NCBI GenBank assembly: GCA_023251875.1
Contig: JAHEXY010000006.1
Location: forward strand, 62,001 to 126,000
Reading direction: 5' to 3'
Length of the DNA stretch: 64,000 nt
DNA from: Bacteroidota bacterium
GTDB taxonomy: Bacteria > Bacteroidota > Bacteroidia > JAHEXY01
In this document: one piece after another, positions 37,901 through 46,958 of the stretch
Position numbering within the stretch: the first letter of the stretch is position 1
Layout: the number at the start of each line of letters is the position of its first letter
Made by a program: the position numbers and the translations under genes
The notes under the pieces: model-generated
Seen by the model: only the letters and a program-made list of their open reading frames with translations
Told to the model about the DNA's origin: nothing
The model's database searches: none

Positions 37901-40900
37901 CCAATTTGATGATGATAAAAACTGGATTTTTGGCCGAACATTTACAGAAGAAGGTAAAATAGCTGAAGGCATAACTTATGCAAGCACAACAGGGCAAGGT
38001 AAACAAACACAAAGGCATTTATCAGAAAACAATAGTGTGTTAATGAGTCAATCTGTTACTGATTATTTGGGTAGGCCGGCCATTCAAACCATGACAGCTC
38101 CTATTGAGCAGCTCAACACAAATGACGATACTTATTTAGGCTATAAAGACAAAATTATTACAGACAAAAGTGGAAATTTATATTCCCCTACCGTTTTTGA
38201 TAGTGATGATAAATCTACTGATGCACTAGCGCATAATCAACCCATTTGGCATTACCCTTCTCCGGCTTATGGACCAATTAGCGATTATTATTCTGATAAT
38301 AATTCGGATAAAACCATACCCAATGCCGAAAATTATGCTTTTGCAAGAACGCTGTATGGCCCAGATGGCCGTGTGCAAAAACAATCACTCTTTGGTAAAG
38401 AACATCGTTTGGGTTTTTATGACGAAACTTATATTACAGGAGGATTACAGCGCCAATACAGAACATATTATTCTGCAGTAGGCGATACAGAATTATTAAA
38501 AGTTTTTGGATCTGAAACACCTGCCGATACCAGTTTGTATAAAATTATTCGGGTTGATCCTAATGATTTAACTTCGGTTGAATACAAAACCCTTGATGGA
38601 AAAACAGTAGCTACTTGTTTGGTACAAGGTGCAGAAGAACATCCCTTAGTTGATTATCTTGATCTTGAAACTAAAAATGATCGTGACAGTATTGTTAAAG
38701 ATATTTCGGTAAACCAATCGCTTAATGATACACTTTTAGTAAAAGAACAAATTATTACACTCGTTGAGCCAAACATTCAGGTAAATTTCGATTACCGTTT
38801 AGATATTGGAGAATTTGAAGCGCAATGCCTTAACTATTGCAGTAATTGCGATTATGATGTATATCTCTATGCAATATATGAAGAAACAGGCCGAGTTGTT
38901 TTCGGTGACTTTGATAATGATGATACTTTAGATCCTTTTATTACCATTACACCAAGTGGCTATACCATTAATGATGGTTCAGGTAAATCAGGAACATTAG
39001 AATGTTCCATTGGTGAAAATATTGATTTACGTAAAATAGTTGATGCAGCTCATTTACGCTTTTGGGCATCAGACCCCGGTAGTTACCGCATTGGCCGCAG
39101 AATGGTTGTGCGTAAAAAAGAATACGAAGAACAACATGCAACAGCTATTAGCGCATTGTTTGATGAAGAAGCAGAAAAATTTAATGTATTAACTAAATTA
39201 TTAGATGGAGATGCTTCACTTTATTTTGCAATGCAAGCCATTGGTTGCACACCTACAATTAGGGTGGTAAGTTCAAAACTTACAGATTTATATGAATACA
39301 TCGAATGTTTACCATCAGGCCCAAGTCAAGCAGCAATAGCTTTAGGGACAACGGGTATATTAAGTGGCTACAATACAACGGGTATTTGGCTTGTAAAAAC
39401 CAATTTAGATGATACCGGTGATATAGAATCGTATACTGTAGGATCGTGCTGCGCACAAATAGATGTACCTAAAATTACCTGCAATTGGGATCCTTGTGAT
39501 GAGATTTGGCAAGATTGTTCCGGTTCCGGTACATGTTCTAATTATGCAGGAGCGTCTTCAACTTATCAAAACCTTATTACTACAAATAAAGGATATTACG
39601 ATTATGAAAAAATGTTAACCGATAAATGGGGTACTACTTACGGCACTGATTTATACCGTTATTTTTATGAAAAAAATGGGAATTATAAATATGCACCTAA
39701 TGTAAAAACAAAAGGAAATGGATTTAACATTAAGATTTATAGTGAAGATAATATAGCCGGAGACGATGCCATAATTGCAGCTAGAGTTAATGATGGAGAT
39801 CCTCTCCCAGGAAATGATACCATTAGATTTAACTATACTCTTTATTCCGGAATAGTAGAGAATGATAATAAAATTGCAGATATACAAATTACCGTTACTG
39901 ATTATGAGATTTTTAATTCAGGATCTGCCGTAGATATCTATTATGTAAAACTTGGAACGTTGAGAAAATTAATTACCACATATATAGAAGCTTCTTTGTC
40001 ACAGTATGGTTATACTATTACATATCAATACAATTGGGATTCTTCAAAAGGCTTAGAATATGTAGATATTATGATTACTAATGATGATTTTGGTGATTCA
40101 CCTTTAACAACATACAATAATCATCTTAGTATATCTTATGAAAATATCGATGATATTGATTACAATAGTTCTTGTTCCTATGAAACAATTGATTCCTCAG
40201 AGCCTTTTACTATGGGGTACGGAGCCTTTAACGCACTTGTAAACCACATGATCTTTGAAGGTGGTTATGATTGTAGAGATCTTTATACAATATGGGAAGA
40301 TATGGTAGAGCATTGGGATGAATTATTAGCTCAAAAAGGTGATGTAACTACAGGAGCAAGCGGTCTTGATGCGTTGGAAGTATTTTTAGATAATGCAGGA
40401 AGAAAATTGCAAGGTTTTTCTGGTTCTCCTTATGATAATACCGCAAGCTCAAGTTCCGATTATTATGGTTATGGCTATTTGGAATATGCTTACCGATCTT
40501 TTAAAGGTAGTAAGATAGTAGTTGCCGATAGCAAAGAAAGTAAATGTATGAGCAAATGGGGCGTTAATACAACTCTTGCAATTGACCAATGGTCGCAACC
40601 TGATGCTGAAATATATGATGCCACTGCATGCGGACTTGCTTGGTGGGATGGTACAGCCATTGTGGTAGATGATACTTCAAAAAGTATGGAATGTAATATA
40701 TGGTACCAATTTCATAACTGCTTAGTAACCGATTTACCTAATGATGTAAATGCCGAAGCACTTTCTGATTATGATTTGAGTGCCGCCTCAAATACCTATA
40801 GCGATGCATTTAATATACAATTACAAACTTTGGGTATAGAAAATACTAAAATGATGTTTGAATCGAGGTATTTAGGTATAAGAAATAAAATGCTAACTAA

Positions 40901-43900
40901 AGATACTAAACTTAGTAAAGCGCAAGCAAGCATAATGGCAGCTATGCTTATTGATAAATATACAAGTGATGTAGATTTAGCTATGGATGATAATGATGGC
41001 GATGACTATATAGATTACATTGGAACCGAAGAGCAAGTTAAATTGCATAAAGAATTATTGTCCGGTAAAATTAATTTATTTGAAGATGCTGATGCTACAT
41101 CTTCTAGGTATAAAAAAATTACTGCAAAAACGTATGATGCATCATCTGCATGCTTGTTTTTATTACAACATAAATTTGCAGCCATGTCTTCATCATCAGA
41201 ATTAAATTCGGATATGTTGAAAAAATTGGGAGAAGATGTATTTAAAGATCTAGGTTTTACATTTAATCCTACTATTCATTTCTTGGCAGGGTCATCAACA
41301 ATAAGTATTACAAAGAAAGATTTTACTACAGTTTCGTTTTCGGCAGTAGGCAATAAAATAAAATTATATGCTACTGATGGAAGTACTATTGTATCTGAAA
41401 ATTTATTCGACCTGAGTTCAATTACAGAATCAATTAGCATAGATGCATTTGAGGCGGAATTAACAGATAAATTATTTAATGTAAACGATACAGAGGTTTT
41501 TCACATTTCAACCCGTATTAATTGCGATGATTGGAACATACAATATGTTAAAAACGCAATTGCCGAAGATTTACAAAAAGCAAAAGAGCATAAGGTAAAC
41601 GCATCTTTAAATAATTATTACAAAGCATGTGCATTGCCAAAAAATATTGTCGACAAATTGCATGTGTCCTATACAGTCGCTTATCATTATTATACATTAT
41701 ACTATTATGATGTTACCGGTAATTTAGTTGCTACAGTACCTCCTGCAGGCGTTGATATATTCGATCGTGATACCGATGGTGATCATAAAATTGATGCTTA
41801 CCCAAGTAGAAGTGATATTAAAAAGCACACATTAAAAACAACTTATGGTTATAATTCTTTAGGAGAACTTACCTATAAAAGTTCACCTGATGGTGGCGAA
41901 GAAAAATTGTATTACAATAAAATTGGCCTGCTTCGTTTTTCTCAAAATGCAAAACAAAAAGCTGAAGGTACTTATTCATACATTAAATATGACGATTTGG
42001 GCCGTATGATTGAGGTAGGTAAATCGATTCAATATTCTTATGCGTTTGCAGAAGAAACAGATGTTAGCAGTTTTCCAGATGATGCCACACAATGTTATGA
42101 AATTAGCATAACAACTTATTCTTCAGATTATGCTGCCGCAACTACTGCTCAAGAGCATATTCAAAATCGTATCAGCTATAGTTTGCGTGATGAAGATGGA
42201 GATATAACTACAACTACTGAGCAATACTTAACTTATTATAGTTATGATGCGCATGGAAATGTAAAATGGATCAAGCAAGTTATTCCATATTTAGGAGAAA
42301 AAATGATTGCTTATGAATATGATCTTATCAGTTCTAAAGTAACCATGGTGCGTTACAATAGCGGAAAAACAGATCAATTTTTTCATCGCTACTCTTATGA
42401 TTCTGATAATCGTTTAACAACAGTTGAAACTTCTCGAGATAGCATTATTTGGGATACCGATGCATCTTATCAATACTACGCTCATGGGCCAATGAAAAGA
42501 CTTTCAATTGGTGAAGATCATGTACAAGGTCTCGATTATGTATATACTATAAATGGTTGGTTAAAAGCCATAAACCACCAAAGCCTTAATGCTACTAATG
42601 ATCCCGGTGCTGATGGTAGTACAACAACTGATTATGCACAAGATGTATTTGGCACAACACTCGGTTATTTCGATGGAGATTTTAAACGCACTGGCTCTCC
42701 ATTTAATTCTGATAATCTAACTTATGTTGGCGATGCTTCAACCTCATTTGGATTGGGCACTATGCAACAATCATGGCCTAAATCAGCGGATTCAAAAGAT
42801 TTAGCAACAAATGAAGTAAACTACCGTCCATTATTTAATGGCACCATTACCAATCAAGTTGAAAATACAGTTGCTATTGGCTCTGGCCAGTATGATGGGC
42901 AAATAAAAGCATACAAATATGATTACGATCAAATTTACCGCTTACTGCATGCTAATTTCGATTATTACAATGGCTCGCAATGGAATCGTGATGCTTTGGC
43001 AAGTGCAGGAACAACAGTAAAGGATAAAGAATATGATTTTTACAATGCCTATACTTATGATTTAATAGGGAATATTACAAGCTTAAAACGTAATGGATAT
43101 ACATCTTCTACCGTTCCATCAAACAAAATGGATAATTTATCATACAGCTATAATTCAGGAAACAATCAATTGAATATGGTTTATGATACAGTAAATTCAA
43201 TTCCATTTGGTATTGATTTAAAATCAGGTCAACAAAAAAATAATTATAAATACAATGAAATTGGCCAACTCACGCATGATGAAGCCGAAGGTATTAAAAC
43301 CATTACTTGGAATAATCTTAATAAGATAGATCAGGTTAGTAAAGATACTGATGGAGATGGGAACTCTGATCAGCTCATAACTTTTAGCTATGATGCGATG
43401 GGTAATCGTGTAAAGAAAACTCTTGTTAAAGTATATAAGGGTACATCAGAAACTACCTATTATGTAAAAGATGCCACAGGTAAAGACATGGCCATTTATA
43501 GTAATGATGGTAGTGGTATTAAATTTACAGAAGCTCCTATTTATGCCGGTGATCGTATTGGAGAATTTAAAGATGCACTAGCTGTTTCTTCTGCAACAAC
43601 AACTGATACCTATACCCGTACATTAGGCAAAAAGTATTATGAAATAAAAGACCATTTGGGTAATGCACGTGTAGTGCTTACTGATAAAAAAGAACCAAAA
43701 TCAGATGGTACTTATATAGCAAATGTAGCAAGCACAACAGACTACTACCCTTATGGTATGGAAATGCCCGGCCGTTCATACCAAAGTGATGATTACCGTT
43801 ACGGTTACCAAGGCAAAGAAAAAGACAATGAATTAAAATCGAATGGCAACAGCTATGATTTTGGTGCTCGTATTCTTGACCCACGTGTGGGAAGGTGGTT

Positions 43901-44672
43901 AAGTATGGATCCATTAGCTGATAAATATGCTTCAGTATCTCCATATAGCGCAATGGGCAATAATCCGATGAATATGGTTGATCCGGATGGGAAAGATATT
44001 TATTATTTTGAAAGGCATGAATCAGAATGGAATATTGTATATACTCATGTTGCAACTGAAAAATCTGTAGAAGTTAAATATGTATACGTTTATACCCACA
44101 CAAACATGTTTGATCTTTCTCAACAAGAACGAGTTATAGAATCACAAACAATGGAAGAATTACCTGAAAAAGTTGAAAGTGATAAGAAATTTTTATGGAA
44201 TGCGGACATGGTTAATCAAGGCCTCCAAAATATCGGAGAGGAAAGTAGTCATGTTCCAAGTTCTGGTCTTCCAGGTATTGTAACTGATAAAGCTAAACAA
44301 ATTGGAAGTGGAGGAAAAGGTCATAGAAAAACAGGAGAAACTATGACTGAAAAAGTTGCCAGATTAAAAAAAGAACAATTAGAAGAAACATGCCCTTACA
44401 TAAATGAAGAGGATCCATTTCCAACTCTGCCACCTATTATAGTACCAATTTCTCAACCTAAACCAAAAGATTATACTAATTATTTTGATCAAGTAAATGT
44501 AAAAGGGAATGATGGAAGTGCAACTCCACTTGAAGGAGGTGGATTAAAACTAGAGTATGATTGGCAACCTGGCTCTGTAGATTATGGAAGCCTAAGAGGC
44601 GATCATACAAATTATAATCAAGGTATTAATGATAATGATTTACCAGAATCACCTTATATGGATGAAGATTAG
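34935..44672 (+). CDS. Giant Rhs-repeat protein with three nidogen-like domains, Rhs core and variable tip
   Basis: At 3245 residues this is the largest gene in the window. Signal-type hydrophobic start (about residues 12-30). Three related nidogen-like domains cover about 35-690; each has an FxFYGK...FKVSLNGVLTF-type strand, a GDN...LP segment, an AxWDxF motif and an APxRQxWVxW motif. A DUF6443-like start of the Rhs region lies near residue 985 (NWIFGRTFTEEGK, VTDYLGRPAIQTM). Cysteine-rich stretches occur around 1300-1540 and YD repeats at about 2250-2880. The Rhs core follows at about 2905-3016 (DHLGNARVVLTD, YYPYGMEMPGR, YGYQGKEKDNE, DPRVGRWLSMDPLADKY, NPMNMVDPDG). The final 230 residues are an unrecognised tip where Rhs proteins usually carry a toxin. 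No immunity gene follows. Three successive genes plus a strong terminator define the unit. Confidence 0.9.
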   Translation: MQTTKTFSNLFHLFLYPFIIVILFTNLGMTQNPVYTQSYHANEGNPGALLTAGDYNSSSPWVLLFDKSQASNKWSSVVRINQNNSTDLANAFRFDFYGKTITGFKVSLNGVLTFDTLANTIPGDNTSMPTTALPTKSIAAYWDAFPTTGSDKNDYVYVSIIGSAPNRQIWVKWLQMKKGISPVLADQTFAVVLEESTSNIYVVDMNDQWNYPQAKSKYLNATVGIQNSENEGVLAGTSLYSKSYTDATTDNSYYQFTPTYVTLVSNKYYMGAYTRRGDNPNELNSNADNTLSNSTELIGASIKSNKWSDAQTLPFNFKFFGKKVSNFKVSANGLLTFTTSAQAVPGDNTALPSTILPNNTIVAFWDKFAVNAKGISGTGSDDKVIMSVIGSAPNRQLWVKWNSFALNGMADAYWAIVLEESSNAVYIVDQYNKFKSTATTASVGIQFDSKTAIDFGATFCLQAYEQPYWDNNYFSFIPTYQQPEVEYSLSTLQSSNPANAVGKVLNTFDDEPAKGSPASNGWTLISGANTNKENAWSSIQSLPFDFKFYGENVSEFKVNLNGLLTFNTATSSLSLKDNSDLPSTKVPDNSIVAFWDAFPNDGLQANDGVYSKIFGEAPYRQLWVMWYSMRTGYPSTPNHTWALVLNESDNGKFHIVDMYTPNGSSLRMTCGAQYNGGHAINAGSKFQLTSPSKAYTDNKFYTFSLPFSVTDVAGDETVLFDANDLDLGYTKKLSPSFSTTCLNKEVKKAYLVVKYNTGDVYNLGATSWTADVTFDVASSAKGSSVLTLSYPSSKKLSINQGTPEQVFVFDITADYEHIKNLELNISNRNSTISSDQLTFSIEKEVLVDMSNYLSKPIVSIKSVNGSDNPVTFEWESACTDVPMYELQVLKLFNTKDEAAYYSSDIIIHTKVDWKQAMDYVTKDDETSVKFTLAEGNGYYVWRVRPIGNYYEGGIANSNNWGKWSTSPAQDDAIDISLSMSIPSYVFYYNQFDDDKNWIFGRTFTEEGKIAEGITYASTTGQGKQTQRHLSENNSVLMSQSVTDYLGRPAIQTMTAPIEQLNTNDDTYLGYKDKIITDKSGNLYSPTVFDSDDKSTDALAHNQPIWHYPSPAYGPISDYYSDNNSDKTIPNAENYAFARTLYGPDGRVQKQSLFGKEHRLGFYDETYITGGLQRQYRTYYSAVGDTELLKVFGSETPADTSLYKIIRVDPNDLTSVEYKTLDGKTVATCLVQGAEEHPLVDYLDLETKNDRDSIVKDISVNQSLNDTLLVKEQIITLVEPNIQVNFDYRLDIGEFEAQCLNYCSNCDYDVYLYAIYEETGRVVFGDFDNDDTLDPFITITPSGYTINDGSGKSGTLECSIGENIDLRKIVDAAHLRFWASDPGSYRIGRRMVVRKKEYEEQHATAISALFDEEAEKFNVLTKLLDGDASLYFAMQAIGCTPTIRVVSSKLTDLYEYIECLPSGPSQAAIALGTTGILSGYNTTGIWLVKTNLDDTGDIESYTVGSCCAQIDVPKITCNWDPCDEIWQDCSGSGTCSNYAGASSTYQNLITTNKGYYDYEKMLTDKWGTTYGTDLYRYFYEKNGNYKYAPNVKTKGNGFNIKIYSEDNIAGDDAIIAARVNDGDPLPGNDTIRFNYTLYSGIVENDNKIADIQITVTDYEIFNSGSAVDIYYVKLGTLRKLITTYIEASLSQYGYTITYQYNWDSSKGLEYVDIMITNDDFGDSPLTTYNNHLSISYENIDDIDYNSSCSYETIDSSEPFTMGYGAFNALVNHMIFEGGYDCRDLYTIWEDMVEHWDELLAQKGDVTTGASGLDALEVFLDNAGRKLQGFSGSPYDNTASSSSDYYGYGYLEYAYRSFKGSKIVVADSKESKCMSKWGVNTTLAIDQWSQPDAEIYDATACGLAWWDGTAIVVDDTSKSMECNIWYQFHNCLVTDLPNDVNAEALSDYDLSAASNTYSDAFNIQLQTLGIENTKMMFESRYLGIRNKMLTKDTKLSKAQASIMAAMLIDKYTSDVDLAMDDNDGDDYIDYIGTEEQVKLHKELLSGKINLFEDADATSSRYKKITAKTYDASSACLFLLQHKFAAMSSSSELNSDMLKKLGEDVFKDLGFTFNPTIHFLAGSSTISITKKDFTTVSFSAVGNKIKLYATDGSTIVSENLFDLSSITESISIDAFEAELTDKLFNVNDTEVFHISTRINCDDWNIQYVKNAIAEDLQKAKEHKVNASLNNYYKACALPKNIVDKLHVSYTVAYHYYTLYYYDVTGNLVATVPPAGVDIFDRDTDGDHKIDAYPSRSDIKKHTLKTTYGYNSLGELTYKSSPDGGEEKLYYNKIGLLRFSQNAKQKAEGTYSYIKYDDLGRMIEVGKSIQYSYAFAEETDVSSFPDDATQCYEISITTYSSDYAAATTAQEHIQNRISYSLRDEDGDITTTTEQYLTYYSYDAHGNVKWIKQVIPYLGEKMIAYEYDLISSKVTMVRYNSGKTDQFFHRYSYDSDNRLTTVETSRDSIIWDTDASYQYYAHGPMKRLSIGEDHVQGLDYVYTINGWLKAINHQSLNATNDPGADGSTTTDYAQDVFGTTLGYFDGDFKRTGSPFNSDNLTYVGDASTSFGLGTMQQSWPKSADSKDLATNEVNYRPLFNGTITNQVENTVAIGSGQYDGQIKAYKYDYDQIYRLLHANFDYYNGSQWNRDALASAGTTVKDKEYDFYNAYTYDLIGNITSLKRNGYTSSTVPSNKMDNLSYSYNSGNNQLNMVYDTVNSIPFGIDLKSGQQKNNYKYNEIGQLTHDEAEGIKTITWNNLNKIDQVSKDTDGDGNSDQLITFSYDAMGNRVKKTLVKVYKGTSETTYYVKDATGKDMAIYSNDGSGIKFTEAPIYAGDRIGEFKDALAVSSATTTDTYTRTLGKKYYEIKDHLGNARVVLTDKKEPKSDGTYIANVASTTDYYPYGMEMPGRSYQSDDYRYGYQGKEKDNELKSNGNSYDFGARILDPRVGRWLSMDPLADKYASVSPYSAMGNNPMNMVDPDGKDIYYFERHESEWNIVYTHVATEKSVEVKYVYVYTHTNMFDLSQQERVIESQTMEELPEKVESDKKFLWNADMVNQGLQNIGEESSHVPSSGLPGIVTDKAKQIGSGGKGHRKTGETMTEKVARLKKEQLEETCPYINEEDPFPTLPPIIVPISQPKPKDYTNYFDQVNVKGNDGSATPLEGGGLKLEYDWQPGSVDYGSLRGDHTNYNQGINDNDLPESPYMDED

Positions 44673-44685
44673 ACCTCAAAAAATT

Positions 44686-44724
44686 AAAATTTACACGGAG
44701 AAAATTATCCTCCGTGTAAATTTT
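44686..44724 (+). terminator. Strong hairpin terminator of the Rhs operon
   Basis: AAAATTTACACGGAG (44686-44700) pairs perfectly over 15 bases with CTCCGTGTAAATTTT (44710-44724) around a nine-base loop, and the stem ends in a T-run. It lies 13 bases after the stop of the 3245-aa gene and separates it from the 691-aa gene, which therefore needs its own promoter. Confidence 0.9.
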
Positions 44725-44801
44725 CTTCACAATTATCTCAACATAAAATAGATAAAAAAAATAACTCTGATTAGGGTTTGTAAAAAGTAATATTAACTAA
44801 A

Positions 44802-46877
44802 ATGAAAGTCTTAAGAACCATATTTATTATTTCGTTTTTATTAGGTAGCATTCATTTTCTACAAGCAGAAAATAGTAGCCTAAAAAATGAATCATACGAT
44901 AATGCTTACCAGCAAATAAAAACCTTGCTTGAAAACAAAAATGAGCATGGTTTTGAAGAAGCAATTTTTTCAATTGAGAATGCATATTATACTAATCAAC
45001 TTTTAAAAGAAGCATTTACAAAAGAAATAGATTTTCATACCAATCGTATTCTTCAATTAGCCAATACAAATAAATACAGGTTGTATTCAGATAGCACTAT
45101 GTTATCAGATAATAAAACCCTCTCTCCACCTAAGGCGGAAGTAGATAGAGAGCTGTGTTTATTAAACTGGGCAATTTTTACTTATTTATGCGATACTACT
45201 TATTGGAAAAATAGAGATGTTTATGAAGGTCAATTACCAATGCAATATTCTACACGAGATCCATTTGGAACAGAAAACTGGGAAAATACTTTTGTTACTA
45301 CTTTATTAGATTCAACTAAACGAACAGGAAATTGCTTTGCCCTTGCAGCATTATTTAAAATATTTGCCGATCGTTTAAACACAGAAGCGTATTTAGTAAC
45401 AGCACCACATCATATTTATATTCAACACAAAGGTTTTGATGGTAACTATTATAATATTGAATTAGCTACAAAATCATTTCCCGGTAACGGTAGTATTAAA
45501 ACTGTAACCTATACCACACACGAAGCTATTACAAATGGCATTGCCATGCGAAGATTAAATGATAAAGAAAGTATTGCATTATGTTTAGTACAATTAGCAA
45601 AAGGCTATGAGCGTATGTCCCTCTCTGGAGTTTATCCTGAGCGTAGTCGAAGGGGGAGAGGGGTTTGGGGTGAGGTCTTACAATATGCCGAAACCACTCT
45701 TCAATACGATTCATTAAATTTTTCGGCCATGCTTTTAAAGCAAGAAATATTAGAAGATCAACTTTTTTCGTATATGGAAAACAATCAAATTAGTTCAATA
45801 GACGAATTACAAAACAGAGAAGAAATTTTATACACCTATTCTGAACTAAAAAACACAATGCTAAAACTTCAACATGTAGGTTACAAAGAAATGCCAAGTA
45901 ACATGCAGGAAATTATTTTGGCAGATATACAACATGAAAATACGAATCAAACCATTAATAAAAACGAATATTCCAATTCGCCATTTGAAAAACTAAATGC
46001 TAGTACACATTATTACAGTTTAAGCAATGGAAAATATCCTGAAATACACGTACAAAATGATACTGAAAATAAATATACCATTGGTAAAATATGCATCAAT
46101 ACAAATAATGAAAACCAAATGACTTTTATAAGTGAACCTGATAAAATAAAAACTGAATTTGATCCTATTTCTTTTGCACTTTCAATAGATCCATTGGATA
46201 GCAAATTCCCTTCTGTTAGTCCGTATAGTGCAATGGGAAATGATCCGGTAAATAGGATTGATCCGGATGGAATGCAAACTGAAAATGTAATTGTAATGAA
46301 GTACATCGATTATTTAAGAGTATTTCATCCAGAAATAGATAATAGCGATATTATAAGCAAAATGAAGATTTATGAAGGTAATATTAGTACAGATTTAGCG
46401 GATGAATTACAAATTGAGTTAGATCAACTTGTTACACAGGATGTGGCTTCCGGCAATTATCAATCAAGTGGTAGGTTGCAAATGAAAGAGTTTAGAAAAC
46501 AAAGAAAAGAACTAAGTCCATTTGATTGGGGAATATCAAATATTGAAAATTCTCCTGTAACATATACTCGTAAAGATAAATATAGTGACTCTGAGTCTGG
46601 TGAAAAATTTTGGCATCTAGATAGAATAAAAGAAATTGGGGTTACTGCTGATTTTTATTCTAATTTACATGTTGCCACAATTTTTCTATCAGAAACCATT
46701 GATAGACTTGCTGAATTAGAACAATCTGAAAACGAAAAACCTACTCAAAGAGAAAAAAGAGTGCTATACAGAAGACTAGATAGAATATGTAATAGAATTG
46801 AAAAATCAAATCCAGATCATTCTAAAGAAATGCTTGAAGAGATGGAGAATAAGAAATTACTTTTAGATTCATATTAA
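44802..46877 (+). CDS. Exported transglutaminase-like protein carrying an Rhs core-end and a second variable tip
   Basis: A 691-residue fusion. Signal peptide at residues 1-22. A transglutaminase/papain-like segment lies at about 115-230 with Cys178 (RTGNCFALAALFKIF), His203/204 (TAPHHIYIQHKG) and Asn218/Glu220. TPR-like helices cover about 240-370. At about 461-491 comes SIDPLDSKFPSVSPYSAMGN and DPVNRIDPDG, which matches the end of the Rhs core in the preceding gene. The last 200 residues are a different helical tip rich in charged residues. There is no Rhs shell. Residues about 273-291 (SGVYPERSRRGRGVWGE) are encoded by an inserted palindromic repeat. It looks like a spare Rhs tip attached to an unrelated carrier. 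Enzyme activity and toxicity are not shown. Confidence 0.8.
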   Translation: MKVLRTIFIISFLLGSIHFLQAENSSLKNESYDNAYQQIKTLLENKNEHGFEEAIFSIENAYYTNQLLKEAFTKEIDFHTNRILQLANTNKYRLYSDSTMLSDNKTLSPPKAEVDRELCLLNWAIFTYLCDTTYWKNRDVYEGQLPMQYSTRDPFGTENWENTFVTTLLDSTKRTGNCFALAALFKIFADRLNTEAYLVTAPHHIYIQHKGFDGNYYNIELATKSFPGNGSIKTVTYTTHEAITNGIAMRRLNDKESIALCLVQLAKGYERMSLSGVYPERSRRGRGVWGEVLQYAETTLQYDSLNFSAMLLKQEILEDQLFSYMENNQISSIDELQNREEILYTYSELKNTMLKLQHVGYKEMPSNMQEIILADIQHENTNQTINKNEYSNSPFEKLNASTHYYSLSNGKYPEIHVQNDTENKYTIGKICINTNNENQMTFISEPDKIKTEFDPISFALSIDPLDSKFPSVSPYSAMGNDPVNRIDPDGMQTENVIVMKYIDYLRVFHPEIDNSDIISKMKIYEGNISTDLADELQIELDQLVTQDVASGNYQSSGRLQMKEFRKQRKELSPFDWGISNIENSPVTYTRKDKYSDSESGEKFWHLDRIKEIGVTADFYSNLHVATIFLSETIDRLAELEQSENEKPTQREKRVLYRRLDRICNRIEKSNPDHSKEMLEEMENKKLLLDSY
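45619..45671. repeat. In-frame palindromic repeat inside the 691-aa gene
   Basis: CCCTCTC (45619-45625) pairs with GAGAGGGG (45656-45663), with the inner sequence CCTGAGCGTAGTCGAAGG followed by GGTTTGGGGTGAGG. This CTGAGC...TCGAAGG repeat is commonly seen in environmental bacterial genomes; translated, it gives the familiar peptide YPERSRRG. It is read in frame without a stop. Confidence 0.75.
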
Positions 46878-46958
46878 ACAACTACGTTCCTTAATATAAA
46901 ATAATTCGATTTAAAATAGCATTGGTAAACAATGCACTTATGTATTATAAATTGCTAT

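Noticed and set aside
33332-44672. The 506-aa and 3245-aa genes as one gene split by a frameshift
   Set aside because: The 3245-aa protein has its own signal-type N-terminus and complete nidogen-like domains, and an 82-base gap separates the two frames.
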